A DNA stretch of 7,174 bases from NCBI RefSeq assembly GCF_900541275.1, contig NZ_UQJH01000032.1, positions 1-7,174 on the forward strand. Reading direction: 5' to 3'. The position numbers were made by a program, and so were the translations under genes. Each line of letters opens with the position of its first letter. The stretch's first letter is position 1. Of the stretch, positions 1-6,498 are shown piece after piece. The notes below the pieces were generated by a model. The model was given only the letters and a program-made list of their open reading frames with translations, ran no database searches and was not told the DNA's origin. The stretch comes from an uncultured Porphyromonas sp. (GTDB lineage Bacteria; Bacteroidota; Bacteroidia; Bacteroidales; Porphyromonadaceae).

Positions 1-79
1 CAAAGGTAATCTCTATTTTCCTCCCCCTCCCAGCACATCAAAATGCGAATTAGCCGTCCGAGAGTGCGCAGTCGGCTCC

Positions 80-110
80 TTGCTTGACTGCAAAGGAATT
101 AGTAAATTTG
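80..110 (+). promoter_or_regulatory. Bacteroidota-type promoter for DUF177-rpmF
   Basis: The -7 element TAAATTTG at 103-110 matches the Bacteroidota primary sigma consensus TAnnTTTG exactly. A TTG at 80-82 lies 20 bp upstream and fits the loose -33 element. Transcription would start near 117, only about 17 nt before the first ATG at 134 or about 41 nt before the ATG at 158. The rest of 1-133 shows no gene. Confidence 0.65.
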
Positions 111-133
111 CGGTCTGAATAGAGCAGGAAGCC

Positions 134-676
134 ATGGATAGGAGGAAAGATGCCTATATGATCGACTTTAAGGAGCCTCTCAGAGGTCCCGAGTCGCTCA
201 CATACCACTTTGACGACGACTTCTTCTCCGAGCAGGGAGATGAAGAGATCCTTGGCGGCGACGTGGATCTGGATCTGGAGATCCGGCCCACTTCAAGCCA
301 CTCGTACCAGCTACTCTTCCACTACGAGGGGGCGGTCACCGTACCATGCGACCGCTGCCTGGCGCCCTTGGAGGTGGAGGTGGACACGGACGATGAGATT
401 ACCGTCGAGCTAGGTGAGGCACTGGATGAGGAGAATGACGAAGCCCTCATCCTGGACGCTGCAGACCCCAGATATGACTTCAGCTTTATCTTCTACGAGC
501 TCATCAAGGTGAGCCTCCCGATCGTCCACTCGCATGAGGACATCGCGGAGTGCGACCCCTCGGTGGTCAGCTTCCTGATGGAGGGTGATGCACCCGAGGA
601 TACACCCGAGGATCCCCGATGGGAGAGTCTTCGCAAGAAGATCTCCGACGAGGACGACACCGAGCCTCGTAAGTAA
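134..676 (+). CDS. DUF177 (YceD-family) protein
   Basis: This 180-aa acidic protein belongs to the DUF177/YceD family, which is almost always encoded just before rpmF; a role linked to 23S rRNA or large-subunit biogenesis is known for some members and is only inferred here. Visible marks are the CDRC motif (C72, C75) followed by LAPLEVEV, a second Cys-Asp-Pro at 140-142 and the C-terminal DPRWESLRKK segment (about 160-169). The N-terminal family block IDFKEPLRG starts at residue 10, so translation could begin at the ATG at 158 (172 aa). An AGGAGG lies at 140-145, 12 nt before that ATG, whereas the ATG at 134 has no ribosome-binding site. The gene is 44 bp upstream of rpmF on the same strand and probably cotranscribed with it. 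The acidic, low-complexity C-terminal tail is usual for the family. Confidence 0.85.
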   Translation: MDRRKDAYMIDFKEPLRGPESLTYHFDDDFFSEQGDEEILGGDVDLDLEIRPTSSHSYQLLFHYEGAVTVPCDRCLAPLEVEVDTDDEITVELGEALDEENDEALILDAADPRYDFSFIFYELIKVSLPIVHSHEDIAECDPSVVSFLMEGDAPEDTPEDPRWESLRKKISDEDDTEPRK

Positions 677-720
677 GTCAAGACAGAAAAGTAACACTCA
701 TATAATAGAAGTACATCATC

Positions 721-900
721 ATGGCACATCCTAAGAGACGTCAGTCCCACACCAGGACCAGAAAGCGTAGGACCCACGACGTAGCCAAGACCCCCGCGCT
801 GACACGCTGTCCCAACTGCGGCTCCTGGCACGTCTATCACACCGTCTGCAACACCTGCGGCTACTACCGCGGTCAGATCGCTGTAGAGGTGGAGGAGTAA
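721..900 (+). CDS. rpmF: 50S ribosomal protein L32
   Basis: A 59-aa protein beginning MAHPKRRQSHTRTRKRR, the classic basic N-terminus of L32, followed by a four-cysteine zinc ribbon (CPNC at 30-33 and CNTC at 43-46) and a YYRG segment. L32 is a component of the large ribosomal subunit near the peptidyl-transferase centre. All four cysteines are present, so this is the zinc-binding form. Length and start agree with the family. No Shine-Dalgarno is evident in the A-rich 44-bp spacer after the DUF177 gene. The gene is followed within 20 bp by a strong terminator, so the operon appears to end here rather than continue into fatty-acid genes such as plsX or fabH. Confidence 0.97.
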   Translation: MAHPKRRQSHTRTRKRRTHDVAKTPALTRCPNCGSWHVYHTVCNTCGYYRGQIAVEVEE

Positions 901-916
901 GACTCGGTCATCTTAC

Positions 917-968
917 AAGACCTCGTCCCTGCCCAATCATATGATTGAGCAGGGACGAGGTCTTTTGT
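917..968 (+). terminator. Rho-independent terminator after rpmF
   Basis: Two adjacent 24-nt arms (917-940 and 941-964) are complementary except for one mismatch/wobble pair near 933/948. The stem is followed by TTTTGT on the plus strand. It lies 17 nt after the rpmF stop. On the minus strand the tail is poorer in T, so the main direction is plus. Confidence 0.9.
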
Positions 969-1029
969 CATAGCATCTTTATTACTTCTGGGGGATGCAA
1001 GACATTTGCATAAGGTTCTCCTCTCAGAC

Positions 1030-1075
1030 GACAGGTAATCCCCACCGTCTCCTCAGACGATGGGGATTACCTGTC
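1030..1075 (-). terminator. Hairpin ending the ABC transporter operon
   Basis: The arms 1030-1050 and 1055-1075 form a 21-bp stem with a single G/T wobble and a four-base loop. It sits 20 nt downstream of the minus-strand stop codon at 1096. No good T-tract follows on either strand, so it may be a Rho-independent terminator of weak form, an mRNA 3'-end stabiliser, or a barrier between the two convergent operons. The stretch 970-1029 shows nothing else. Confidence 0.6.
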
Positions 1076-1095
1076 TCGTTATCTATATGAGAGAA

Positions 1096-2835
1096 TTAGT
1101 ATTCCTCTTGATGCTGGAGGCGGACCATGCGAGCGAAGTCACCGTCACGGCGTACCAGATCGTCAGGAGATCCCTCCTCGGCTACACGACCATCCTTAAG
1201 GAGCACGACGTGATCGGCATTGCGAATCGTACGCATACGATGAGCAATGACAAGGACGGTCTTATCCCGCGTCAGCTCCGAGATACCTAACTGGATCTTC
1301 GTTTCATTCTCTGCATCAAGGCTCGCCGTTGCCTCGTCAAGAAGGATAATGGGAGCGTCCTTAAGGAGTGCCCGTGCAATGGAGAGACGTTGCCGCTCCC
1401 CGCCGGAGAGGGTTTCGCCATTCTCCCCTATGATCGAGTCGTACCCCTCCGGCATCCGGCGGATGAAGTCCTCGCACTGAGCCAGCCGTGCGACACGCTT
1501 CACTTCCTCATCGGTGGCGTCCGGCTTCCCTATGCGGATATTGTCTGCTATGGAGGAGTGGAAAAGAACTACGTCCTGAAAGACGATCGCAAAGTCCCGC
1601 AGCAGAGTCTCGGGGTCTATCCCGGCAATGTCCTTACCTCCGATGAGGACCTCGCCTCCATCCACATCCCAGAAGCGGGCAGCCAACTTGGCGCATGTGC
1701 TCTTTCCCCCACCCGATGGTCCTACAAGTGCCGTCACTTCACCCTCACGAGCAGTGAAGGAGACATCCTCGAGCACCTGCTTTCCTTCCTCGTAGGAGAA
1801 GGAGACATGGTGGAATTCTATGTCGTGATTGGGAAGGTCACACTCCTCACTACCCTCTTGCATCGGCATCGACTCAATCTCACGCATACGGTTCAGCCGC
1901 ACGTCGAGGAAGGAGAGCAGGGCGAGATTGTTGCAGACCTCCTGCACAGGATTGTAGACCATTGCCGAAGCGAGGAGAAAGGCCAAGTAGACGAAGAGCG
2001 ACACTGTCCCGGTCGTCAGGAGCCAAGCCCCTACAAGGAGGACGGTAGGCATGCCAAGCTTCAAGAGGACGGCGGCAGAATTGACAGCCGCAGAGGAGCC
2101 CAGCTCCACATCGACTAGTTCCCGCTCATAGTCTTTCAGCTCCTCATCCAGCCGGGTCCTGTACTCCTCCTCTCCGGAGTAGGTCTTGATCTCCTGTATG
2201 CACTCTAGTCCCTCCTGTATCGTCTCGGTAACACGGCGCTTCACGGTGTAGTGATCCTTAAACCCATGCGAGAGACGGCGTCTGCTGAGGAGAAGAATCG
2301 CCACAGCAACAGGTACGACCCAGAATAGTGCCAAGCTCAGGCGCCAATCGTAGCAAAACATACCGATGGCCACGATCAACACGCTCAGGAAGGAGGCGAA
2401 GAGCTGCGGGACAGCGTGAGAGAAGGTCTGCTCCAGCTGCGTGCAATCCTCCATAACAGTCGATGTGAGATCAGAGAGATTTCGCTCAGCAAAAAATGCG
2501 AGTGGCAGCCGGCGCAGCTTCTCCGCCAGCGTGATCCGTCGCCGTGCACTCTCTCCAAAGACAGTGGTGTAGGTGCTATCGTACTGGAAGCGATTGATGA
2601 CGTACATCACGATCATCAGCCCCAGCGCAAGGAGGATGTAAAAGGTGAGACTGTGTGGCTCTCCTCCTCTCGCCGGATCAAGATTCTCGGTGAGGAAGTA
2701 GAATAGGTAGCAGATCGGGAACATGAGCCCGACATTCTGCAGGGTAGAGAAAAATATTCCCCGCTTGAGATCACGGGCTCCCTTCTCGGAGAGGACAAAG
2801 CGCTCTTGTAGATATTTTGTAATCATAATTTTCAT
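1096..2835 (-). CDS. ABC half-transporter (TMD-NBD), IrtB/YbtQ-like
   Basis: With the start at 2835 (MKIMITKYLQERF) the protein is 579 aa. An ATG at 2928 would add 31 residues but would overlap the upstream gene by 40 bp, and those residues are not family-like. Residues 1-320 hold about six membrane segments (approximately 31-49, 64-81, 145-163, 166-184, 259-273, 277-294), a type IV/exporter membrane domain. The ATPase domain has a complete set of motifs: Walker A GPSGGGKST (372-380), Q-loop Gln420, signature LSGGERQ (477-483), Walker B IILLDEATASLD (496-507, catalytic Glu501) and H-loop His532, so it should hydrolyse ATP. It lies 53 bp after the companion half-transporter and is the last gene of the operon. 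It most likely pairs with that protein as a heterodimer in the inner membrane. The substrate is unknown; general multidrug or lipid export (MdlB-like) is the alternative. Confidence 0.9.
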   Translation of the reverse strand: MKIMITKYLQERFVLSEKGARDLKRGIFFSTLQNVGLMFPICYLFYFLTENLDPARGGEPHSLTFYILLALGLMIVMYVINRFQYDSTYTTVFGESARRRITLAEKLRRLPLAFFAERNLSDLTSTVMEDCTQLEQTFSHAVPQLFASFLSVLIVAIGMFCYDWRLSLALFWVVPVAVAILLLSRRRLSHGFKDHYTVKRRVTETIQEGLECIQEIKTYSGEEEYRTRLDEELKDYERELVDVELGSSAAVNSAAVLLKLGMPTVLLVGAWLLTTGTVSLFVYLAFLLASAMVYNPVQEVCNNLALLSFLDVRLNRMREIESMPMQEGSEECDLPNHDIEFHHVSFSYEEGKQVLEDVSFTAREGEVTALVGPSGGGKSTCAKLAARFWDVDGGEVLIGGKDIAGIDPETLLRDFAIVFQDVVLFHSSIADNIRIGKPDATDEEVKRVARLAQCEDFIRRMPEGYDSIIGENGETLSGGERQRLSIARALLKDAPIILLDEATASLDAENETKIQLGISELTRDKTVLVIAHRMRTIRNADHVVLLKDGRVAEEGSPDDLVRRDGDFARMVRLQHQEEY

Positions 2836-2888
2836 TCTGTTCTTTGTAGGAAAGGTAGTAACGTCACGGAAGACCTTTGCAGAGACTA

Positions 2889-4640
2889 TCACAACTTCCA
2901 GGCTACAGCCCTCTGGTACTCGTCCCACATCAAGCGGTAGGTGCCATTTCGCTCCATAAGTTCATCGTGTGTCCCCTCCTCCACAATCTTTCCCTCCTTC
3001 ATCACCACAATGCTGTCAGCGTGGCGTACCGTCGTGAGGCGGTGGGCGATCATCAGCACGGTTTTCCCTCTCGTGAGCCGGGTGAGAGCCTGGCGGATCA
3101 GGTGCTCGTTCTCCGGGTCGGCAAAGGCTGTCGCCTCATCAAGCACAACGATCGGTGCATCCTTAAGAATGGCTCGCGCAAGCACGATGCGTTGCACCTC
3201 GCCGCCGGAGAGATAAGTTCCTTCGGCCCCAATGAGCGTATTGAGTCCCTCAGGAAGTCGGTCAATGATCTCTCGGCTCTGAGAGAGGTCAATAGCCCGG
3301 TTGATCTCCTCGAGTGTCGCATCGGGCGAACCGTACCTGACGTTTTCGAGGATGGTGGTCTTGAAGAGGCGAGTATTCTGGAAGACAAAGGAGACACTTT
3401 TCATCAGTTTCTCCGGTGACATCTTCCTCACGTCTACACCGCCGACTAACACCCGTCCTCCGGTCGTGTCCCAGAAACGCGGTATCAGCCGTGCGAGGGT
3501 GGTCTTACCACTTCCAGATGGTCCCACGAGGGCAATTGTCTTCCCCTCCGGGACGCTGAGGGTGACGTGGCTGACAGCGTCCTCCTTTGCGCCCTCATAG
3601 CGGAAGGAGACATCCTCCAGAGACACGCTGTAACCCTTAGGCTCCAGAGTTATCTCTACGGTAGGAAGTGGAGCCGTCTCCGTCAGTCCCTCCAAGCGGC
3701 GGATCGCCTCTCCGCAGAGGAAGAAGTCCTGCGACAAATAGGCGCAGCGCATAATACTGAGAGCGATGACCGGTGTGATCAAGACGTAGAGAAACATATC
3801 CGAGATCACCACCACAGGATCTCCTCCGTGACCAATGAGGATGATTGCCACTGGGACGAGGACGAAAGCGAAGGCGCTCGTCAGTACCGTATAGAGGGAC
3901 ATCGGGCGGCGACAGATGCGCGAATACTTCGTCACGAGATCCCTGTAGTCGATGATGCTAGCGTAGAAGCGCTTGAAGGAGAAGACCGTCTGCTGGAAGA
4001 CCTTGACTACCGGGATCCCCCGGACATACTCAACTGCCTCGGCGCTCATACGCTCCTGGGCATCAAGGTACTGCCTCTGAAATTTTCCACTCTCAGCACT
4101 CATCATATATCCCATCAGACCATAGGATAGAAGTATCGGGACAAGGGCAGCAAGTCCCAGCTGCCAGTCTACCACGAAGAGGAGTACAAGGATCCCCAGT
4201 GGGGCGACAACGCTGCTCGCGACATCCGGCAGGAGGTGTGCCACAAGCGTGTGCGTCATGCTCGAGTCCTCATCGATGATCTTCCGCATCCGCCCGGTAT
4301 CCTGACGGTCAAAGAATCCAAGTGGCGTACGCAAAAGGCGATCCATGGCAAATCGACGCATATTCGTCTCCACCCTAAACGCAGCCAGGTGAGAGAGCAT
4401 CAGAGCACCGAAGTAGAGCAGCACTGTAGCAAAAGAGACGACAAATGCCCACAGGGCATACGATCTGATGGGTGTCTCCGCAATGTCTCCACCCGCCGTA
4501 AGAAGGGTGCGCACTACCAGCCAGACGAGGACGAAAGGCACCAGCGATAGCAATCCGTTGAGCGCCGAGAGGACGATGGAGAGCGGAAGGAGGAGCTTAC
4601 GCTTACCCATGTACTCTCCCAGTTTCTTAAATATATTCAT
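2889..4640 (-). CDS. ABC half-transporter (TMD-NBD), IrtA/YbtP-like
   Basis: A 583-aa protein with an N-terminal exporter-fold membrane domain (helices about 17-45, 61-83, 140-157, 160-182, 250-270, 280-300) and a C-terminal ATPase. Motifs: Walker A GPSGSGKTT (373-381), Q-loop Gln421, signature LSGGEVQ (478-484), Walker B VVLDEA with Glu502, and H-loop His533. The D-loop reads AFADPENE in place of the usual SLD; I associate that variant with the siderophore-linked IrtAB/YbtPQ type of half-transporter, from memory rather than a search. Both nucleotide sites of the inferred heterodimer keep canonical residues, unlike many heterodimeric exporters with one degenerate site. The start at 4640 is 2 bp after the TetR stop codon, implying translational coupling. 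The substrate is not shown; import of a metal chelate and export of a drug or lipid are both possible. Confidence 0.9.
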   Translation of the reverse strand: MNIFKKLGEYMGKRKLLLPLSIVLSALNGLLSLVPFVLVWLVVRTLLTAGGDIAETPIRSYALWAFVVSFATVLLYFGALMLSHLAAFRVETNMRRFAMDRLLRTPLGFFDRQDTGRMRKIIDEDSSMTHTLVAHLLPDVASSVVAPLGILVLLFVVDWQLGLAALVPILLSYGLMGYMMSAESGKFQRQYLDAQERMSAEAVEYVRGIPVVKVFQQTVFSFKRFYASIIDYRDLVTKYSRICRRPMSLYTVLTSAFAFVLVPVAIILIGHGGDPVVVISDMFLYVLITPVIALSIMRCAYLSQDFFLCGEAIRRLEGLTETAPLPTVEITLEPKGYSVSLEDVSFRYEGAKEDAVSHVTLSVPEGKTIALVGPSGSGKTTLARLIPRFWDTTGGRVLVGGVDVRKMSPEKLMKSVSFVFQNTRLFKTTILENVRYGSPDATLEEINRAIDLSQSREIIDRLPEGLNTLIGAEGTYLSGGEVQRIVLARAILKDAPIVVLDEATAFADPENEHLIRQALTRLTRGKTVLMIAHRLTTVRHADSIVVMKEGKIVEEGTHDELMERNGTYRLMWDEYQRAVAWKL

Positions 4641-4642
4641 AA

Positions 4643-5281
4643 CTACTTATATGTATTGATGGTTTCAAATGGCTTCAACAGCTCCGTCCATCCCGCCATA
4701 CCGTAGCGGGAGTATTGATTGAGAGCAAGGTCGATCTCCTCATCCGTGTACTCGTCGTGCACCACCAGTTCGGCAAAGAGGCTCGCCCACGATGAGCAGA
4801 GGATATGGATAAGGAAGGGCGAGATATTGACCTCCAGATGAGGGTAACGCTCCTTCATCAGGCGTAAATACTCATTCCCTATCTCCGTCTGAGTGGCAAT
4901 AATCTGATCCATGTAGTGCTCCAGCGACGACCCCTCGCAGTGGAAAAGCAGAAGGCGAAGCTCCGGGCGATAAGCCTTGATAAGCTCCTTCATCCTCTGC
5001 AGATAATCAATGGAGAGCTCCGGCATCCGGAATACCCTCAGATCCAGGAAATCCTTGTCGTTGTGCGCCGAGAGATACCTGTCCAGCTCCTCAAGCAACG
5101 GGGTAAGGACAGCACGGAATAGGGCATCCTTATCGTCAAAGTACCGGTAGATCGTACCCACCGCCACGCCAGACCTCTTCGCTATGGTGCGAATGGAAGT
5201 CTCACGCACGCCGTGCTTGATAAATTCCTCGCGTGAGACCGTCACAATGAATTGACGGATCTCCTCCTTCAGATACTGCAT
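4643..5281 (-). CDS. TetR-family transcriptional regulator
   Basis: A 212-aa protein starting at 5281 (MQYLKEEIRQFI). The ORF can be read up to an ATG at 5341, but that start lies inside a hairpin arm, and the chosen start puts the helix-turn-helix at the usual distance. The DNA-binding domain is clear: TSIRTIAKRSGVAVGTIYRY at about 28-47, followed by FDDKDALF. The C-terminal two thirds (about 60-212) is a helical ligand-binding/dimerisation domain with no recognisable ligand signature. It is the first gene of the operon with the two ABC half-transporters and very probably controls it, repressing until the transported compound, or a related ligand, binds. The ligand and target are inferred from position only. 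Confidence 0.92.
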   Translation of the reverse strand: MQYLKEEIRQFIVTVSREEFIKHGVRETSIRTIAKRSGVAVGTIYRYFDDKDALFRAVLTPLLEELDRYLSAHNDKDFLDLRVFRMPELSIDYLQRMKELIKAYRPELRLLLFHCEGSSLEHYMDQIIATQTEIGNEYLRLMKERYPHLEVNISPFLIHILCSSWASLFAELVVHDEYTDEEIDLALNQYSRYGMAGWTELLKPFETINTYK

Positions 5282-5284
5282 CTC

Positions 5285-5326
5285 AGTGAATGTTCCAGAA
5301 GTGAATGTTGCTCGTCTTTGTTCACA
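5285..5326 (-). promoter_or_regulatory. Repeated sites upstream of tetR, possible operator
   Basis: The 10-mer AGTGAATGTT (plus strand) occurs at 5285-5294 and again at 5300-5309, a 15-bp period, just before the tetR start codon. A third, inverted half-site GTTCAC lies at 5320-5325 and can pair with GTGAAT at 5301-5306. The position fits autoregulation by the TetR protein. No good Bacteroidota promoter motif could be placed here, so the function is inferred. Confidence 0.4.
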
Positions 5327-5332
5327 AAAAAT

Positions 5333-5366
5333 GCGCACCATTCGATGAGCGAATGGTGCGCCTTTT
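5333..5366 (-). terminator. Bidirectional terminator-like hairpin in the tetR leader
   Basis: The arms 5333-5343 and 5351-5361 are perfectly complementary over 11 bp around a 7-base loop. On the minus strand the stem is followed after one base by six T residues; on the plus strand by CTTTT. It lies 52 nt upstream of the tetR start. If tetR transcripts begin upstream of it, it would act as an attenuator. If they begin downstream, it is a simple barrier to antisense or read-through transcription. Confidence 0.6.
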
Positions 5367-5546
5367 CAGGGGTGATCACGGGGAGTGCCCGCATAGGAAT
5401 TCTTCTTCTCATTAGTCTCTATTATAATCGGTACGAAGGTACCACGGCTTACTTCTCCCGCCAATACTCTCTTTCTATGATTTAGGAGTATCACGGGAAA
5501 GTCCACCGCACGTTGGCAGACGACGGCAAGGAAGCAAAGACGAGAA
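5367..5546. other. Intergenic stretch without a supported gene
   Basis: Between the hairpin and the rubrerythrin promoter I see no tRNA, no credible protein gene and no promoter consensus on the minus strand. Visible short structures are the palindrome ATTATAAT at 5421-5428 and the inverted pair GGTAC/GTACC at 5430-5443. A 69-codon minus-strand reading frame (5366-5575) lacks recognisable motifs and starts inside the opposite-strand promoter. Confidence 0.5.
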
Positions 5547-5578
5547 TTGTACCATATACTCACTTTTAGGTACATTTG
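5547..5578 (+). promoter_or_regulatory. Promoter of the rubrerythrin gene
   Basis: TACATTTG at 5571-5578 is an exact TAnnTTTG -7 element. TTG at 5547-5549, 21 bp upstream, fits the -33 element. Predicted start near 5585 gives a leader of about 57 nt. GTACC (5549-5553) and GGTAC (5569-5573) form an inverted pair across the spacer, where a regulator could bind. Confidence 0.7.
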
Positions 5579-5595
5579 CGCAGTGAGACTTTATT

Positions 5596-5640
5596 ATGAG
5601 GACGCAAAGTCGAAACATTTATCACAACAGTTTTATATAA
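5596..5640 (+). CDS. Possible 14-codon leader ORF before rubrerythrin
   Basis: An ATG at 5596 opens a frame encoding MRTQSRNIYHNSFI. It ends with TAA at 5638-5640, one base before the rubrerythrin ATG at 5642, and lies entirely downstream of the predicted transcription start. The geometry would allow reinitiation or translational coupling. Equally, it may be a chance short frame: there is no ribosome-binding site and no codon-use test is possible at this length. Confidence 0.2.
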   Translation: MRTQSRNIYHNSFI

Positions 5641-5641
5641 A

Positions 5642-6229
5642 ATGGACAAGAAAAGTATCAAGGGCACCGAGACGGAGAAGAACCTGCTGAAGGCATTCGC
5701 AGGCGAGTCTCAGGCACGTAACCGCTACCACTTCTCTGAGAGCGTTGCTCGCGAGGAGGGCTATGGCCAGATCGCAGACTTCTTTAAGCAGACTGCCGAC
5801 CAGGAGCGTATGCACGCTAAGATGCTCTTCTCTCACCTCGAGGGTGGGGATGTAGAGATCTCTGCCTCCTACCCCGGCGGCAAGATCGGCACCACGCGTG
5901 AGAACCTCCAGCTCGCCATTGCCGGTGAGCACGAGGAGTGGACCCATATGTACCCCACCATGGCCGACAAGGCTGAGGAGGAGGGCTTCAAGGAGATTGC
6001 CACTCTGATGCGCAACATTGTCAAGTCAGAGAAGGAGCACGAGCGTATCTACCAGCTCTTCCTCGATCGCCTCGAGAAGGAGAACCTCCTGAAGGAGGAG
6101 GAAGAGGTAGAGTGGAAGTGCCGCGTCTGTGGCTTCGTCTTCAAGGGCAAGGTACCTCCCACGAAGTGCCCCATCTGCAAGCATCCGCAGGGCTACTTCG
6201 AGCGCATCTCTGACGCTCCGGTGATCTGA
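5642..6229 (+). CDS. rbr: Rubrerythrin
   Basis: A complete 195-aa rubrerythrin, a cytoplasmic non-haem diiron protein that reduces hydrogen peroxide to water in anaerobes with electrons passed through its rubredoxin-like domain. The N-terminal four-helix domain (about 1-145) shows the iron ligands expected for the family: Glu22, Glu55 with His58 (ExxH), Glu96/Glu99, and Glu130 with His133 (ExxH). The C-terminal domain has two CxxC pairs (C160/C163 and C176/C179) for one iron. Length is close to the classical protein of about 190 residues. The start MDKKSIKGTETEKNLLKAF matches the family and there is no upstream in-frame alternative of note. It is a single-gene transcript between its own promoter and terminator. 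No PerR or OxyR site could be placed with confidence, although peroxide control is common for this gene. Confidence 0.97.
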   Translation: MDKKSIKGTETEKNLLKAFAGESQARNRYHFSESVAREEGYGQIADFFKQTADQERMHAKMLFSHLEGGDVEISASYPGGKIGTTRENLQLAIAGEHEEWTHMYPTMADKAEEEGFKEIATLMRNIVKSEKEHERIYQLFLDRLEKENLLKEEEEVEWKCRVCGFVFKGKVPPTKCPICKHPQGYFERISDAPVI

Positions 6230-6234
6230 TAAGC

Positions 6235-6250
6235 GGGCTCTGCAGAGCCC
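6235..6250. repeat. Perfect 16-bp palindrome after rbr
   Basis: GGGCTCTGCAGAGCCC is its own reverse complement and starts 5 bp after the rubrerythrin stop. As RNA it would be a short stem without a T-tract. It may add to 3'-end structure together with the next hairpin. Confidence 0.5.
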
Positions 6251-6265
6251 TGAGAAACATCACCT

Positions 6266-6306
6266 GCAGCACCATAGGTCTCTCGACCTGTGGTGCTGCT
6301 TCTATT
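6266..6306 (+). terminator. Rho-independent terminator of rbr
   Basis: The arms 6266-6280 and 6285-6299 form a 15-bp GC-rich stem with one G/T wobble and a TCTC loop. TTCTATTT follows on the plus strand. It lies 36 nt after the rubrerythrin stop codon. Confidence 0.88.
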
Positions 6307-6339
6307 TCACCCCCACCAGCTGACTAAGATGGGGAGGGG

Positions 6340-6379
6340 TGACGCATTTGAGCCTTACAGAAGCCATTCGCATGCGTCA
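6340..6379. repeat. 8-bp inverted repeat TGACGCAT/ATGCGTCA
   Basis: TGACGCAT at 6340-6347 and ATGCGTCA at 6372-6379 are exact reverse complements separated by 24 bp. A third TGACGCA occurs at 6529-6535 on the other side of the 22-bp repeat array. No gene is visible in 6300-6410. Confidence 0.5.
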
Positions 6380-6388
6380 TCTCTGTCA

Positions 6389-6403
6389 ATAGATTTAATC
6401 TAT
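6389..6403. repeat. AT-rich 15-bp palindrome
   Basis: ATAGATT-T-AATCTAT is a perfect palindrome around one central base. It starts exactly 22 bp before the first copy of the following repeat array, so it may be a divergent zeroth unit or simply a neighbouring protein-binding site. Confidence 0.5.
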
Positions 6404-6410
6404 GGAATAT

Positions 6411-6498
6411 CTAATACCGATATTAGTGAATTCTTTTATCGGTATTAGCCGTCACTAATATCGGTATTAGAAATCTCTAATATCGGTATTAGAGATTT
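6411..6498. repeat. Four palindromic 16-mers at an exact 22-bp period
   Basis: The core CTAATATCGGTATTAG occurs exactly at 6455-6470 and 6477-6492. It is in exact reverse-complement form at 6411-6426, and at 14 of 16 positions at 6433-6448. All four starts are 22 bp apart, about two helical turns, with unrelated 6-bp spacers, so bound proteins would lie on one face of the DNA. Around the last copy the symmetry extends to 28 bp (6471-6498). The layout resembles an operator cluster, plasmid-type iterons or a partition site more than CRISPR, since the spacers are far too short. No replication or partition gene is visible in the window. Confidence 0.85.

Noticed and set aside
1390..2118. 242-codon plus-strand frame
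   Set aside because: It is antisense to the ATPase and membrane domains of the ABC gene, whose motifs are complete on the minus strand.
2836..2928. 31-residue N-terminal extension of the second ABC protein
   Set aside because: It would overlap the upstream gene by 40 bp and the residues are unlike the family, which begins near the MKIMITKYL start.
5421..5428. PerR/Fur half-site ATTATAAT upstream of rbr
   Set aside because: Only one AT-rich half-site, about 145 bp upstream of the promoter, with no second half to complete a box.
5366..5575. 69-codon minus-strand frame upstream of rbr
   Set aside because: No recognisable motif, starts inside the opposite-strand rbr promoter, and no promoter for it was found.
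6411..6492. Short CRISPR array
   Set aside because: Spacers are 6 bp and repeats 16 bp, both far below CRISPR sizes, and no cas gene is present.
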